Of a stretch of 64,000 nucleotides of DNA, positions 8,667 through 16,968 are shown in pieces (the stretch's first letter is position 1; every line of letters begins with the position of its first letter). The stretch is from an uncultured bacterium (GTDB lineage: Bacteria > Bacteroidota > Bacteroidia > Bacteroidales > Bacteroidaceae). A model generated the notes under the pieces. That model made no database searches. It worked only from the letters and a program-made list of their open reading frames with translations, and was not told the origin of the DNA. Made by a program: the position numbers and the translations under genes. Location of the stretch: the NCBI GenBank assembly GCA_946188155.1, contig CAMHUC010000012.1, positions 1-64,000 on the forward strand, in the 5' to 3' direction.

Positions 8667-9446
8667 GTGTTTTTCGAATTTGGCATAAAAGATGTCGTTG
8701 ACATCCTGCTGGTGGCCTTGATGCTCTACTACATCTACCGGCTGATGCGCGAGTCGCGTTCAATCAACGTGTTCATCGGCATCATGGTGTTTGTGGTGGT
8801 GTGGCTCTTCGTGTCGCAGATCTTAGAGATGCGGCTGCTGGGTTCCATCCTCGACAAGCTGGTGTCGGTAGGTGTCATCGCCCTGATTGTCATCTTCCAG
8901 GAGGACATCCGTAAGTTTCTCTATAACCTGGGTGCCCATCAGCGCATCAAGGCCCTCACCCGCTTCTTCACTACGCAGCGGTCGAAGGAGAAGGGGCAGC
9001 GCGAGATCAAGGCGATGGTGATGCCGATGGTGATGGCAGCCATGAACATGAGCCGCGGCAAGGTGGGTGCCCTGATTGTCATCGAGCGCTCTATGCCTCT
9101 GGACGATATAGTGCTGACGGGCGACACGATAGATGCCAACATCAACCAGCGGCTGATAGAGAACATCTTCTTCAAGAACTCACCCCTCCACGACGGGGCA
9201 ATGGTGATCTCCCGGGGGCGCATCAGGGCTGCCGGCTGCATACTGCCCGTCAGCCACGACCTGAATATTCCCAAGGACCTGGGGCTGCGCCACCGGGCAG
9301 CGATGGGCATCTCGCAGGAGAGCGACGCCGTGGCGGTGGTGGTCAGCGAGGAGACGGGCGGCATCTCTGTTGCCATCAAGGGCGAATTCCGGCTGCGGCT
9401 CTCTGCCGAGGAGTTGGAGAGCATCTTGACGAAGGAACTTGAGTAA
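8667..9446 (+). CDS. cdaA: Diadenylate cyclase, CdaA type
   Basis: A 259-residue membrane-anchored enzyme that makes cyclic di-AMP from two ATP. Three hydrophobic segments fill roughly residues 8-30, 35-55 and 60-78. The DisA-N catalytic domain follows with the DGA motif at about 176-178 and RHR at 208-210, both needed for nucleotide binding and catalysis in this family. The start is GTG at 8667; the residues that follow match CdaA N-termini. It lies just after folP in the same direction. A hairpin terminator and a short tandem repeat follow. Confidence 0.93.
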   Translation: MFFEFGIKDVVDILLVALMLYYIYRLMRESRSINVFIGIMVFVVVWLFVSQILEMRLLGSILDKLVSVGVIALIVIFQEDIRKFLYNLGAHQRIKALTRFFTTQRSKEKGQREIKAMVMPMVMAAMNMSRGKVGALIVIERSMPLDDIVLTGDTIDANINQRLIENIFFKNSPLHDGAMVISRGRIRAAGCILPVSHDLNIPKDLGLRHRAAMGISQESDAVAVVVSEETGGISVAIKGEFRLRLSAEELESILTKELE

Positions 9447-9460
9447 GAGGCTTGGGGGGT

Positions 9461-9530
9461 TATAGTTTATAGTTTACAGTTTATAGTTTACAGTTTACAG
9501 TTTATAGTTTACAGTTTATAGTTTATAGTT
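9461..9530. repeat. Tandem heptamer repeat, AYAGTTT
   Basis: About ten head-to-tail copies of ATAGTTT or ACAGTTT lie between cdaA and the pta promoter. The same unit recurs at 58441-58534. Confidence 0.85.
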
Positions 9531-9571
9531 GAGAGTTGAGGGAAACGTAAAGGTTTTCACTTAATTTTCTG

Positions 9572-9610
9572 AAAAATAATCCGAATGCTGATGGTATTCG
9601 GATTATTTTT
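9572..9610 (+). terminator. Hairpin with T run after cdaA
   Basis: The 13-base arm AAATAATCCGAAT pairs with ATTCGGATTATTT across a nine-base loop and is followed by further T. It ends only three bases before the pta -7 box. Confidence 0.65.
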
Positions 9611-9612
9611 GC

Positions 9613-9620
9613 TACTTTTG
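9613..9620 (+). promoter_or_regulatory. -7 box TACTTTTG for pta
   Basis: TACTTTTG lies 42 bases before the ATG at 9663. The upstream in-frame start at 9585 would lie before the promoter. Confidence 0.6.
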
Positions 9621-9662
9621 CAATCTGAATATTACAATCACTTTTTAATTATAAAACAAACT

Positions 9663-10673
9663 ATGGATTTATTATCTCAAATTGTGGCGCGTGCTAAGAG
9701 TAACAAGCAGCGCATCGTGCTCCCCGAAGCAGAGGAGGAGCGTACCCTCTGTGCAGCCGACAAGGCTCTGGCTGACGACATTGCAGACATCGTGCTCATT
9801 GGCAACCCCGCCAAGGTGGAAGCCCTGGCCAAGGAGAAGGGTCTGCAGAACATAGGCAAGGCAACCCTCATCGACCCCGAGAACTACGACAAGAGCGAGG
9901 AGCTGGCCGAGAAGCTGGCCGAGATCCGCAAGTCGAAGGGCATGACTATCGAGCAGGCTCGACAGCTGGTGAAGAACCCGCTCTACCTGGGCTGTATGAT
10001 CATCAAGACCGAGGGTGCCGACGGCCAGATCTCGGGTGCTCTCTCCACGACGGGCGACACCCTGCGCCCCGCCCTGCAGATCATCAAGTGCCAGCCCGGC
10101 ATCACTTGCGTCAGCGGTGCCCTGCTGCTCATCTCGAAGCAGAAGCAGTATGGTGAGGACGGTGTGCTCGTGGTGGCCGACGTGGCCGTGACTCCTATGC
10201 CCGATGCCAACCAGCTGGCCCAGTTCGCCGTATGCACGGCTCAGACGGCCAAGGCCGTGGCCGGTTTCGCTGAGCCGCGTGTGGCCATGCTGAGCTTCTC
10301 TACGAAGGGCAGCGCCAAGCACGAGGTGTGCGACAAGGTAATCGAGGCCACCCGCCTGGCCAAGGAGATGGACCCCGAGCTGAAGATCGACGGTGAGCTG
10401 CAGGCCGACGCCGCCCTGGTGCCCGGCGTGGGTGCCAAGAAGGCTCCCGGCTCCGAGATTGCCGGCAAGGCCAACGTGCTCGTGTTCCCCAACCTCGAGG
10501 TGGGCAACATCGGCTATAAAATGGTGCAGCGCTTAGGCGACGCCATCGCCATCGGCCCCATCCTGCAGGGTATCGCGCGTCCGGTGAACGACCTGAGCCG
10601 CGGTTGCTCGGTCGATGACATCTACTATATGATTGCCATCACCGCCTGCCAGGCTATGGACGCTAAGAAATGA
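9663..10673 (+). CDS. pta: Phosphate acetyltransferase
   Basis: A 336-residue short-form Pta that moves acetyl from acetyl-CoA to phosphate, the first half of the acetate fermentation route. It consists only of the PTA-PTB catalytic domain, without the N-terminal DRTGG/AAA part of the enterobacterial enzyme. Motifs seen are RIVLPEAEEERTL, GCMIIKTEGADGQISGA, FSTKGSAKHEVCDKV and NVLVFPNLEVGNIGYKMVQRLG. The ATG at 9663 is preferred over 9585. Its partner ackA follows, but a GxxExxY gene sits between them. Confidence 0.95.
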   Translation: MDLLSQIVARAKSNKQRIVLPEAEEERTLCAADKALADDIADIVLIGNPAKVEALAKEKGLQNIGKATLIDPENYDKSEELAEKLAEIRKSKGMTIEQARQLVKNPLYLGCMIIKTEGADGQISGALSTTGDTLRPALQIIKCQPGITCVSGALLLISKQKQYGEDGVLVVADVAVTPMPDANQLAQFAVCTAQTAKAVAGFAEPRVAMLSFSTKGSAKHEVCDKVIEATRLAKEMDPELKIDGELQADAALVPGVGAKKAPGSEIAGKANVLVFPNLEVGNIGYKMVQRLGDAIAIGPILQGIARPVNDLSRGCSVDDIYYMIAITACQAMDAKK

Positions 10674-10735
10674 AGAGTGAAAAGTGAAGAATTTGTAATA
10701 AGGAAAGAAATTACCGTAATACGCTTTTTTCAGGG

Positions 10736-11176
10736 ATGATAACGAAGCTGGAGTATCTTGATATTTACGATGTGGCTGGCGTCGCAATGGAAGTGTACAA
10801 CACTTTGGGGCGCGGTATGGCTGAAGCTGTTTATCAGGAGGCTTTTGCTATCGAACTGAAGTTGCATGAGATGGAGGCAGAGAGGGAAAAGGAACTCAGG
10901 TTAAGTTATAAGGGCTTTCTGATGGATAAGACCTATTTTGCCGACTTTTACTATAAGGGTATTGTCATAGAGTTAAAGGCTGTGGATGCCATCATATCAG
11001 ATCACAGGGCACAACTATTTAATTATATGCGCATTGCCAACGAGAAGAAGGGCATCCTTATCAACTTTGGAGAGAAGAGTCTTCGGACAGAACGCTATAT
11101 CTTTGATGAAGGCAGTGACCGTTTCGTATTATTGTCAAAAGACAACTACAGGCACTATATACTGCCAGACTTATAG
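10736..11176 (+). CDS. GxxExxY protein, copy 1
   Basis: A 146-residue protein of the GxxExxY family, here GMAEAVY near residues 30-36, followed by LDxx-type nuclease-like strands (TYFADFYYKGIVIELKA) that resemble a PD-(D/E)XK core. The family is widespread in Bacteroidetes and has no firmly assigned role. It is inserted between pta and ackA, in the same direction, with gaps of 62 and 44 bases. Base composition is visibly more AT-rich and its codon use less biased than the two flanking genes, which suggests a later arrival. A second, divergent copy is at 44506-44895. Confidence 0.8.
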   Translation: MITKLEYLDIYDVAGVAMEVYNTLGRGMAEAVYQEAFAIELKLHEMEAEREKELRLSYKGFLMDKTYFADFYYKGIVIELKAVDAIISDHRAQLFNYMRIANEKKGILINFGEKSLRTERYIFDEGSDRFVLLSKDNYRHYILPDL

Positions 11177-11220
11177 AAAATGCGTATTACGTTAATTTCT
11201 TTCCAATAATAATTATAGCA

Positions 11221-12411
11221 ATGAAAATTTTGGTACTTAACTGCGGCAGCAGTTCTATTAAATATGCATTGTATAACATGGACGACAAGTCTGTGATGAC
11301 CAGCGGCGGTGCCGAGCGCGTGGGCCTCGACGGCGCTTTTGTGAAGGTGAAGCTCGCCAACGGCGAGAAGAAGCAGATCATGCACGACATCCCCGAGCAT
11401 ACCGAGGGCGTGAAGTTCATCTTCTCCCTGCTCACCGACCCCGAGATTGGTGTCATCAAGAGTCTCGACGAGATTGACGCCGTGGGCCACCGTATGGTGC
11501 ATGGCGGCGAGAAGTTCAACAAGTCTGTCGTGCTGACCGACGAGGTGCTCAAGGCCTTCGAGGAGTGCAGCGACCTGGCACCCCTGCACAACCCCGCCAA
11601 CCTGAAGGGCGTTAACGCCGTGAAGGAGCTGATGCCGGGCCTGCCCCAGGTGGGCGTGTTCGACACCGCCTTCCACCAGACCATGCCCGCCAAGGCCTAT
11701 ATGTACGCCATCCCCTACGAGCTGTACGAGAAGTACGGCGTGCGCCGCTACGGCTTCCACGGCACTTCTCACCGCTACGTATCGGCCCGTGCCCTGGAGT
11801 TCCTCGGCATGAAGCCGGAGGGTACGAAGGTCATCACCTGCCACGTGGGTAACGGCGGCAGTATCGCTGCCGTGGTGGATGGCAAGTGCGTGGACACCTC
11901 GATGGGTCTCACTCCGCTGGAAGGCCTGGTGATGGGCACCCGCTCGGGCGACATCGACGGCGGTGCCGTGACCTTCATCGAGAAGAAGCTCGGCCTGGAT
12001 GCCGACGGCATGTCGAACCTGCTCAACAAGAAGAGCGGCGTGGCCGGCATCACTGGCGGCTCGAGCGACATGCGCGACGTGGAGAACGCTGCCAAGGCCG
12101 GCGACAAGCGTGCCCAGCTGGCACAGGACATGTACTTCTACCGCATCAAGAAGTATATCGGTGCCTACGCAGCTGCCATGGGCGGCGTTGATGTCATCGT
12201 GTTCACAGCCGGTGTCGGCGAGAACCAGGTGTCCATGCGCTCCGAGGTGTGCAAGGGTCTGGAGTTCCTCGGCGTGAAGTTCGACGAGCAGAAGAACCAG
12301 GTGCGCGGCGAGGAGGCCATCATCTCTGCCGACGACTCGCAGGTGAAGGTAGTAGTCATCCCCACCGACGAGGAGCTGATGATTGCCACCGACACGATGA
12401 ACCTGCTTTGA
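11221..12411 (+). CDS. ackA: Acetate kinase
   Basis: A 396-residue ASKHA-fold kinase that turns acetyl phosphate plus ADP into acetate and ATP. The N-terminal MKILVLNCGSSSIKYAL, the VGHRMVHGGEKF loop, FDTAFHQTMP, RYGFHGTSH, HVGNGGS and FTAGVGEN are all present in order. Full length for the family. Codon use is strongly biased toward C- and G-ending codons, as in pta, tpiA and rpmH, a sign of high expression. A hairpin terminator follows within 40 bases. Confidence 0.97.
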   Translation: MKILVLNCGSSSIKYALYNMDDKSVMTSGGAERVGLDGAFVKVKLANGEKKQIMHDIPEHTEGVKFIFSLLTDPEIGVIKSLDEIDAVGHRMVHGGEKFNKSVVLTDEVLKAFEECSDLAPLHNPANLKGVNAVKELMPGLPQVGVFDTAFHQTMPAKAYMYAIPYELYEKYGVRRYGFHGTSHRYVSARALEFLGMKPEGTKVITCHVGNGGSIAAVVDGKCVDTSMGLTPLEGLVMGTRSGDIDGGAVTFIEKKLGLDADGMSNLLNKKSGVAGITGGSSDMRDVENAAKAGDKRAQLAQDMYFYRIKKYIGAYAAAMGGVDVIVFTAGVGENQVSMRSEVCKGLEFLGVKFDEQKNQVRGEEAIISADDSQVKVVVIPTDEELMIATDTMNLL

Positions 12412-12447
12412 GGGGGAAGGAGTTAAGCTACTCCAAACAGATAGATT

Positions 12448-12483
12448 AGGGAAATCCCGATGAACTTGTCGGGGTTTCCCTTT
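12448..12483 (+). terminator. Terminator hairpin after ackA
   Basis: AGGGAAATCCCGA pairs with TCGGGGTTTCCCT over an eight-base loop, followed by a short T run. Confidence 0.7.
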
Positions 12484-12503
12484 GTCGTATCAGATATTCT
12501 TCG

Positions 12504-12511
12504 TAACTTTG
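12504..12511 (+). promoter_or_regulatory. -7 box TAACTTTG for the lipoprotein gene
   Basis: TAACTTTGCGGC lies 38 bases before the ATG at 12550. Confidence 0.65.
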
Positions 12512-12549
12512 CGGCATCAAATAACTAATCATAAGGAAAGGGTACGAAG

Positions 12550-13092
12550 ATGAAGAAGATCTACACGATGCTGATGATGGCCATGATGGCAGTGGTGCTG
12601 GCCTCCTGCGACGATGCTAAAATCGCCAGGACACTGGAGGGCACCTGGCGCGGGAATATGTATATCTCCACCAGGTACGACGGGAGAGTGTATAACGCCA
12701 CGGAGAGTGAGATAACGTTTCTGCGCGACCCCGGTGCCTATTCCAGCGGTTCTGGCTACTGGGTGGACTACTACAGCGGTGCGCCGTGGGACTATGTGGC
12801 CAACCACATTGACTGGCGGGTGGACTTTGGCGTCATCTACGTCTACTTCCGTGAGGAGCGTACCGAGGTGCGAATCAGCGACTATCGGCTGAATGGCGAT
12901 ACCTTCTACGGCACTATTAACGACAATGGCAACCCCGTAGATTTCGACCTGTATTACTATAGCCGTCCTGCCGGCTATTACGACAGCTTCCGCTGGGGCT
13001 ACGACTACTGGGCCCGCACGCGCAGTGGCTCCGACAGCACTGAGGTTGAGAGGCCCGTGCGCTTCGTTAATCCGGAGTTGAAACAGGAGTAA
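12550..13092 (+). CDS. Putative lipoprotein of unknown function
   Basis: A 180-residue protein with a lipoprotein signal: a basic MKK start, a methionine-rich hydrophobic core and the lipobox VLASC, which places the acylated Cys near residue 21. The mature part is rich in Tyr, Asp and Arg with repeated strand-like patterns (TWRGNMYIS, VIYVYFREERTEV, YDSFRWGYDYWA), suggesting a small beta-barrel or lipocalin-like fold. No named family was recognised. It stands alone between an upstream promoter and a downstream hairpin, so it is probably a single-gene unit exported to the outer membrane. Confidence 0.75.
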   Translation: MKKIYTMLMMAMMAVVLASCDDAKIARTLEGTWRGNMYISTRYDGRVYNATESEITFLRDPGAYSSGSGYWVDYYSGAPWDYVANHIDWRVDFGVIYVYFREERTEVRISDYRLNGDTFYGTINDNGNPVDFDLYYYSRPAGYYDSFRWGYDYWARTRSGSDSTEVERPVRFVNPELKQE

Positions 13093-13096
13093 AATA

Positions 13097-13134
13097 ACAA
13101 ATCGGCGGCTCGCATGGGTCGCCGATTTGTTTTC
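13097..13134 (+). terminator. Terminator hairpin after the lipoprotein gene
   Basis: ACAAATCGGCG pairs with CGCCGATTTGT over a 12-base loop, followed by TTT. Confidence 0.75.
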
Positions 13135-13137
13135 TCC

Positions 13138-13427
13138 AGTCCATCGTATGGGAAAACCAGTCCAGTGCTTGGAAAGTCCAGTCCAGTCCTTGGACTGTTC
13201 GTGAGTCTCTACCTGTCGGCACCGTCGGCGGTGCAAGTCAGGATTACATACTCCATATTAATTGTTCATGCCACTATTGCCACTGTTGCCACTGACCCCT
13301 GATTATCAGGCAGTTACGGCGGTGGCGTCACTGCTGGTTTGATGCCACTGTTGCCACCTGTCTTGCAATGCGTAAGTTGCTGATAATCAGCTGGAAACTG
13401 CTTAGTGGCATGAGTGGCAACACTTTT
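13138..13427. repeat. Non-coding repeat block with CAGTCCA and GCCACT words
   Basis: No gene is seen here. The left part (13138-13200) repeats CCAGTCCAG words. The right part (13268-13427) repeats GCCACT-type words at both ends in inverted order, with the palindrome-like CTGATTATCAG and CTGATAATCAG inside. A homologous block lies at 34208-34507. Confidence 0.6.
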
Positions 13428-14483
13428 TTAATATCTCTTGTACAGTGTCGAGGCATCATAGCGCTCCTCCATCACGTCGAGGATTTCCTCCTCGGTGGAT
13501 AGGTTGAAGTCGCCGGGGATGGTGTTCTTCAGCGTGGCGGCGGCCAGCGAGTAGTCCAGCTGTCGCTGGTAGTCGCCGGGGAATAGGCTCACGGCGTGGA
13601 GCCATCCGCCCATGAAGGCATCGCCTACGCCAACGGGGTCGATGACGTCGGGTATGTCCATGATTTTCGACTGCAGCAGCTGGCCGTCGGTCCAGAGCAG
13701 GCCCGTCAGCGTGTGGTGCTTCGACGACACCTCGTTGCGCATACCCATCATCCAGTGCTTCAGCCGGGGGTAGGCGGCGTGCAGCTCGTCGAACCACTGT
13801 CGATACTCGTCCATCTGCATCTGGAAGGTCGAGTCGGTGGCCGTAAAGGGCGGCTGCGGGTGCTGCGAGAGCCAGTCGAACTCCACGGCGTCGCCGAACA
13901 TCATGTCGCAGCGTGAGAGCATGCGGCTGAGCGTCTCGCGGGGTGCGGCACCCTCATAGCGCCACAGGTTCTTGCGGTAGTTGATGTCGAAGCACACGGT
14001 GACACCCATCTCGTCGGCGATGTCGAGGGCCTCGAAGGTGGCCTCGGCGGCCTGCTGCGAGATGGCAGCCGTGATGCCCGACACGTGGAAGTAGCCACAG
14101 TCCTTGAGTATCTCCCGCCAGGGAATCATGCCCGGCCGGAGGTCGTAGTAGGCAGAGCCCGAGCGGTCGTAGATGACCTTCGGCGGTCGCATGCCTGCGG
14201 CGGGCTCGAAGTAGTAGGTGCCGATGCGCTGCCCGCCGTAGAGCACCTGGCTCGTATCTACGCCCAGTTGCGCCAGGTTCATGGCCCCGGCATGGCCCAC
14301 GGGGGTGTCGGGCAGTCGGGTGATGTAGGTCACGCGCTCGCCCTGCGTTGCCAATGATACGGCCACGTTGGCCTCACTGCCACCATACTTGCTGGTGAAC
14401 ATGTCGCCCTGCGTCAGTCGGAGGTGATCGGGCTTGGAGAATCGGAGCAGCAGTTCTCCGAACGTTACAATCTTCTTACTCAT
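13428..14483 (-). CDS. kdgK: 2-dehydro-3-deoxygluconokinase
   Basis: A 351-residue PfkB-family sugar kinase expected to phosphorylate 2-keto-3-deoxygluconate. Seen are IVTFGELLLRFS at the N-terminus, the KYGGSEANVAVSLATQG substrate/nucleotide motif, CFDINYRKNLW and the C-terminal PfkB signature DPVGVGDAF with the catalytic Asp. The kinase would follow KduI (31617) and a KduD not present here in unsaturated-uronate breakdown; the KDPG aldolase gene often beside it is absent. The substrate call rests on similarity to Bacteroidales KdgK rather than on a diagnostic residue. Confidence 0.82.
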   Translation of the reverse strand: MSKKIVTFGELLLRFSKPDHLRLTQGDMFTSKYGGSEANVAVSLATQGERVTYITRLPDTPVGHAGAMNLAQLGVDTSQVLYGGQRIGTYYFEPAAGMRPPKVIYDRSGSAYYDLRPGMIPWREILKDCGYFHVSGITAAISQQAAEATFEALDIADEMGVTVCFDINYRKNLWRYEGAAPRETLSRMLSRCDMMFGDAVEFDWLSQHPQPPFTATDSTFQMQMDEYRQWFDELHAAYPRLKHWMMGMRNEVSSKHHTLTGLLWTDGQLLQSKIMDIPDVIDPVGVGDAFMGGWLHAVSLFPGDYQRQLDYSLAAATLKNTIPGDFNLSTEEEILDVMEERYDASTLYKRY

Positions 14484-14664
14484 ATATATAGTTTAGTTTT
14501 GAAATCTCTACTTCTTAGTTTTCAACATTTTTGTTATTTAACAACGAATTAAGCCGAATTGCACGAATTACGCGGATTGTATTTTATTTCACGACAGATT
14601 AGTTAATCTCGGTGGGATTTGTCCGTTCCATTGTGCGTTCAAGCAGTGTGGAGGTGTCTGCCCT

Positions 14665-15429
14665 CTAAGGTCGGCTCTCGCCCTCGATGTACTGCGACAT
14701 GAGCAGGTGCTCGCCGTCCCAGACGACGTAGGTGAAATGGGTGATCCAGTCGCCGAGGATAATCATGCGTGCCTTCTTGGTCAGCTGCAGGTCTACCTCG
14801 ATGTGTCGGTGGCCGTAGATGAAGTAGTCCACGTTGGAGTGGTACTGGATGTACTTCTTCGTAAAGAGCACCAGGTGCTCGCGGCTCTCGCCCATGTAGG
14901 CCGGCTCCTCGCCGTCGGGCCGCTTCAGCCGTGAGTGCTTGGCCCAGTTGAGGCCGAACCATACGCCCCAGCGGGGGTGGAGGGCAGAGAAAGCCCACTG
15001 GCAGAGGCGGTTGTGGAAGATGCTCTTGATGAGCTTGAAGCTCTTGTTGGGGTCGCCGAGTCCGTCGCCGTGGGCCAGGAAGAATATTTTGCCGTAGATT
15101 TCCGTTGTCTCCGGCTTCTTGTGCAGTATGACGCCGCACTCCTTCTCCAGATAGCCGTAGGCCCAGATGTCGTGGTTGCCCGTGAAGTAGTGTACCTCCA
15201 CGCCCATGTCGGTCAGTTCCGACAGCTTGCCGAGGAATCGGGTGAAGCCCTTGGGTACCACATATTTATATTCGTACCAGAAGTCGAACATGTCGCCCAG
15301 CAGATAGACGGCCGCCGCCTTCCCCTTGATAGAGTCGAGGAATCGCACCAGTCGGCGCTCCTGCATCCTCTGATGCGGGATGGCCAGCGAGCCTAAATGT
15401 GCGTCGGAAAGGAAATATACATTCTTCAT
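14665..15429 (-). CDS. lpxH: UDP-2,3-diacylglucosamine diphosphatase (LpxH-type metallophosphatase)
   Basis: A 254-residue calcineurin-type phosphoesterase, likely the lipid A step that hydrolyses UDP-2,3-diacylglucosamine to lipid X and UMP. The two-metal ligands are visible: FLSDAHLG, LGDMFDFWYEY, TGNHDIW, LAHGDGLG and YGHRHIE. The ATG at 15429 begins the metal-binding strand directly; an upstream in-frame ATG would add 26 residues of no similarity. The neighbouring minus-strand iron-sulfur assembly gene is 43 bases upstream, so the two may be cotranscribed. Confidence 0.85.
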   Translation of the reverse strand: MKNVYFLSDAHLGSLAIPHQRMQERRLVRFLDSIKGKAAAVYLLGDMFDFWYEYKYVVPKGFTRFLGKLSELTDMGVEVHYFTGNHDIWAYGYLEKECGVILHKKPETTEIYGKIFFLAHGDGLGDPNKSFKLIKSIFHNRLCQWAFSALHPRWGVWFGLNWAKHSRLKRPDGEEPAYMGESREHLVLFTKKYIQYHSNVDYFIYGHRHIEVDLQLTKKARMIILGDWITHFTYVVWDGEHLLMSQYIEGESRP

Positions 15430-15472
15430 CTGTGATATACTGTGTAGTCTGTGGCAATAACAGTCGGCGGCC

Positions 15473-15793
15473 TCAGTCGAATCCCAGTTCCACTCTCGCT
15501 TCCTCACTCATCATCGACTGATCCCAGGCAGGCTCGAACACCAAGTTGACATTGGCGCTCCTGATGCCTTCGACACTCTCCACCTTCGTCCGCACATCCT
15601 CCAGTATAAAGTCGGCAGCGGGACAGTTAGGCGCCGTGAAAGTCATATCAAGCTCCACCGAGGCATCCTCCTGCACGTCAATCTTGTAAATCATCCCCAA
15701 ATCATATATGTTGACCGGAATCTCCGGGTCGTAGACCGTCTTGAGAACATCAACAATCCGCTCCTCAATGCGGCTCTTCTCTTCCTGCGTCAT
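15473..15793 (-). CDS. Metal-sulfur cluster assembly factor (MIP18/DUF59 family)
   Basis: A 106-residue protein of the DUF59 family, whose members (SufT, PaaD, MIP18) assist iron-sulfur cluster maturation. Seen are VLKTVYDPEIPVNIYDLGM near the N-terminus and TFTAPNCPAADFILEDV with the conserved Cys, plus FEPAWDQSMMSEEARVELG at the end. The start at 15793 is preferred over one 15 codons upstream because the promoter box at 15816-15823 lies between them. No suf genes are nearby. Confidence 0.88.
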   Translation of the reverse strand: MTQEEKSRIEERIVDVLKTVYDPEIPVNIYDLGMIYKIDVQEDASVELDMTFTAPNCPAADFILEDVRTKVESVEGIRSANVNLVFEPAWDQSMMSEEARVELGFD

Positions 15794-15815
15794 AGTCTTA
15801 ACCACTTTTTGCGTA

Positions 15816-15823
15816 CAAAGGTA
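15816..15823 (-). promoter_or_regulatory. -7 box TACCTTTG for the metal-sulfur factor gene
   Basis: The box ends 22 bases before the chosen ATG and overlaps the longer reading frame, which decides the start. Confidence 0.7.
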
Positions 15824-16029
15824 CTCAATATTCTTCAAACGGCAAAGAAATTCTCAGAAAAATAAACACAAGCCACACAAAGGGTGCAAACTTAAGCCGC
15901 CGCCTCCTGATTCCGCTGATGGAGGGTGGGCTGCTGGAGCAGGAGTATAAAGAGAGGCCCAATACGCCCAAGCAGCGGTATCGGAGCACGGTTTGAATGG
16001 TGGGCCTTGCGATTGCCGAGCAAGGCCAT

Positions 16030-16075
16030 AGTAAAAGCAATCGGGGCGCATCCCTGCGCCCCGATTGCTTTTACT
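16030..16075. repeat. Perfect 21-base inverted repeat with a four-base loop
   Basis: AGTAAAAGCAATCGGGGCGC plus one A on the left is matched exactly by its reverse complement on the right around TCCC. It may be a terminator or the body of a small RNA; there is only a four-T run after the stem. Confidence 0.9.
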
Positions 16076-16147
16076 AACCAATTAATAACTAACAATAACC
16101 TAATTCTTATGTATGAAAAAACTAACTCTATCTTTGTTTTGACGATG

Positions 16148-16155
16148 CAAAGGTA
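16148..16155 (-). promoter_or_regulatory. -7 box TACCTTTG without an obvious gene
   Basis: The minus strand reads TACCTTTGCATCG, about 75 bases before the palindrome and with no recognised coding sequence after it. Confidence 0.5.
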
Positions 16156-16256
16156 CGGCGAAAAACGGAGCCGGGAAAATCCGTTCAACGAATCAGCCAG
16201 TTTTTTCAGCCAAGCCGGCTATTTGTATTTTGTTAGCATTTTGGTGCTGGGGTGCT

Positions 16257-16943
16257 TCAGCACTTGCCCTGCTCGTGGAAGGAGTAGTAGCTGCCGTCGG
16301 TGACGATGACGTGGTCCAAAAAGCGTATGCGCATCAGTTCGCAGGCCCTTTGGATGCTGCGGGTGAGGTCGTTGTCGGCCCTACTGGGCATGAGGCTCCC
16401 TGAGGGGTGGTTGTGGCAGACGGCCATCACGGTGGCATTGGCCAGTACGGCCTCGCGCATGATGATACGGATGTCGACAGCCGTTTCAGTGATTCCGCCA
16501 TGGGAGATGCGCATTTTGCGGATGAGCCGATAGTCCTGGTTCATCAGTAGCAGCCAGAATTCTTCGACGTCGAGGTCCTGCATCACGGGGTGCATGTGGT
16601 TATAGATGTGGGTGGCCGTGTTGAGCTTAGGCCGTTCCTCCGGACTTTCCGTCTGTCGCCGCTTGCCGAGTTCGCAGGCCGCGAGGATGGTGATGGCCTT
16701 GGCCTCGCCGATGCCGTTGTATTGGCAGAGGTCGCGGATGGTCATCTTGCCGAGTGCGTTCAGGCTGTTGTGGCAGTCGGAGAGCAGGCGCTTCATCAGG
16801 TCGACGGCACTCTCCTTGGCCGAGCCGGAGCCGATGAGTATGGCCAGCAGTTCCGCATTTGTGAGTGCCTCGGTGCCCAGGTCTGCCATTTTCTCTCGCG
16901 GGCGGTCTTCTCTTGCCCATTTACTGATTGTAAGTTTTTCCAT
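16257..16943 (-). CDS. radC: RadC family protein (JAB/MPN metalloprotease fold)
   Basis: A 228-residue RadC homologue. An N-terminal helix-hairpin-helix region contains EDRPREKMADLGTEALTNAELLAILIGSG, and the C-terminal JAMM domain carries the zinc motif CHNHPSGSLMPSRAD. The biochemical role of RadC remains uncertain despite its DNA-repair name. The ATG at 16943 starts MEKLTISKW; a longer frame to 16991 lacks similarity. It follows the glycosyltransferase gene on the same strand with a 25-base gap, probably as the last gene of an efp-glycosyltransferase-radC run. Confidence 0.92.
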   Translation of the reverse strand: MEKLTISKWAREDRPREKMADLGTEALTNAELLAILIGSGSAKESAVDLMKRLLSDCHNSLNALGKMTIRDLCQYNGIGEAKAITILAACELGKRRQTESPEERPKLNTATHIYNHMHPVMQDLDVEEFWLLLMNQDYRLIRKMRISHGGITETAVDIRIIMREAVLANATVMAVCHNHPSGSLMPSRADNDLTRSIQRACELMRIRFLDHVIVTDGSYYSFHEQGKC

Positions 16944-16968
16944 ATTGCGATTTAAGTTCCTTGTTCCT

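Larger units (their letters stand above)
15839..16256. other. 418-base gap with a strong palindrome and a minus-strand promoter
   Basis: No convincing gene is seen. Short overlapping frames exist on both strands but lack family similarity. The gap holds the palindrome at 16030-16075 and a -7 box at 16148-16155 that points leftward through it, so a small untranslated RNA is possible. Confidence 0.5.

Noticed and set aside
15892..16188. Small frames across the 16.03-kb palindrome on the minus strand
   Set aside because: They run through the perfect hairpin, lack similarity and overlap each other in different frames.
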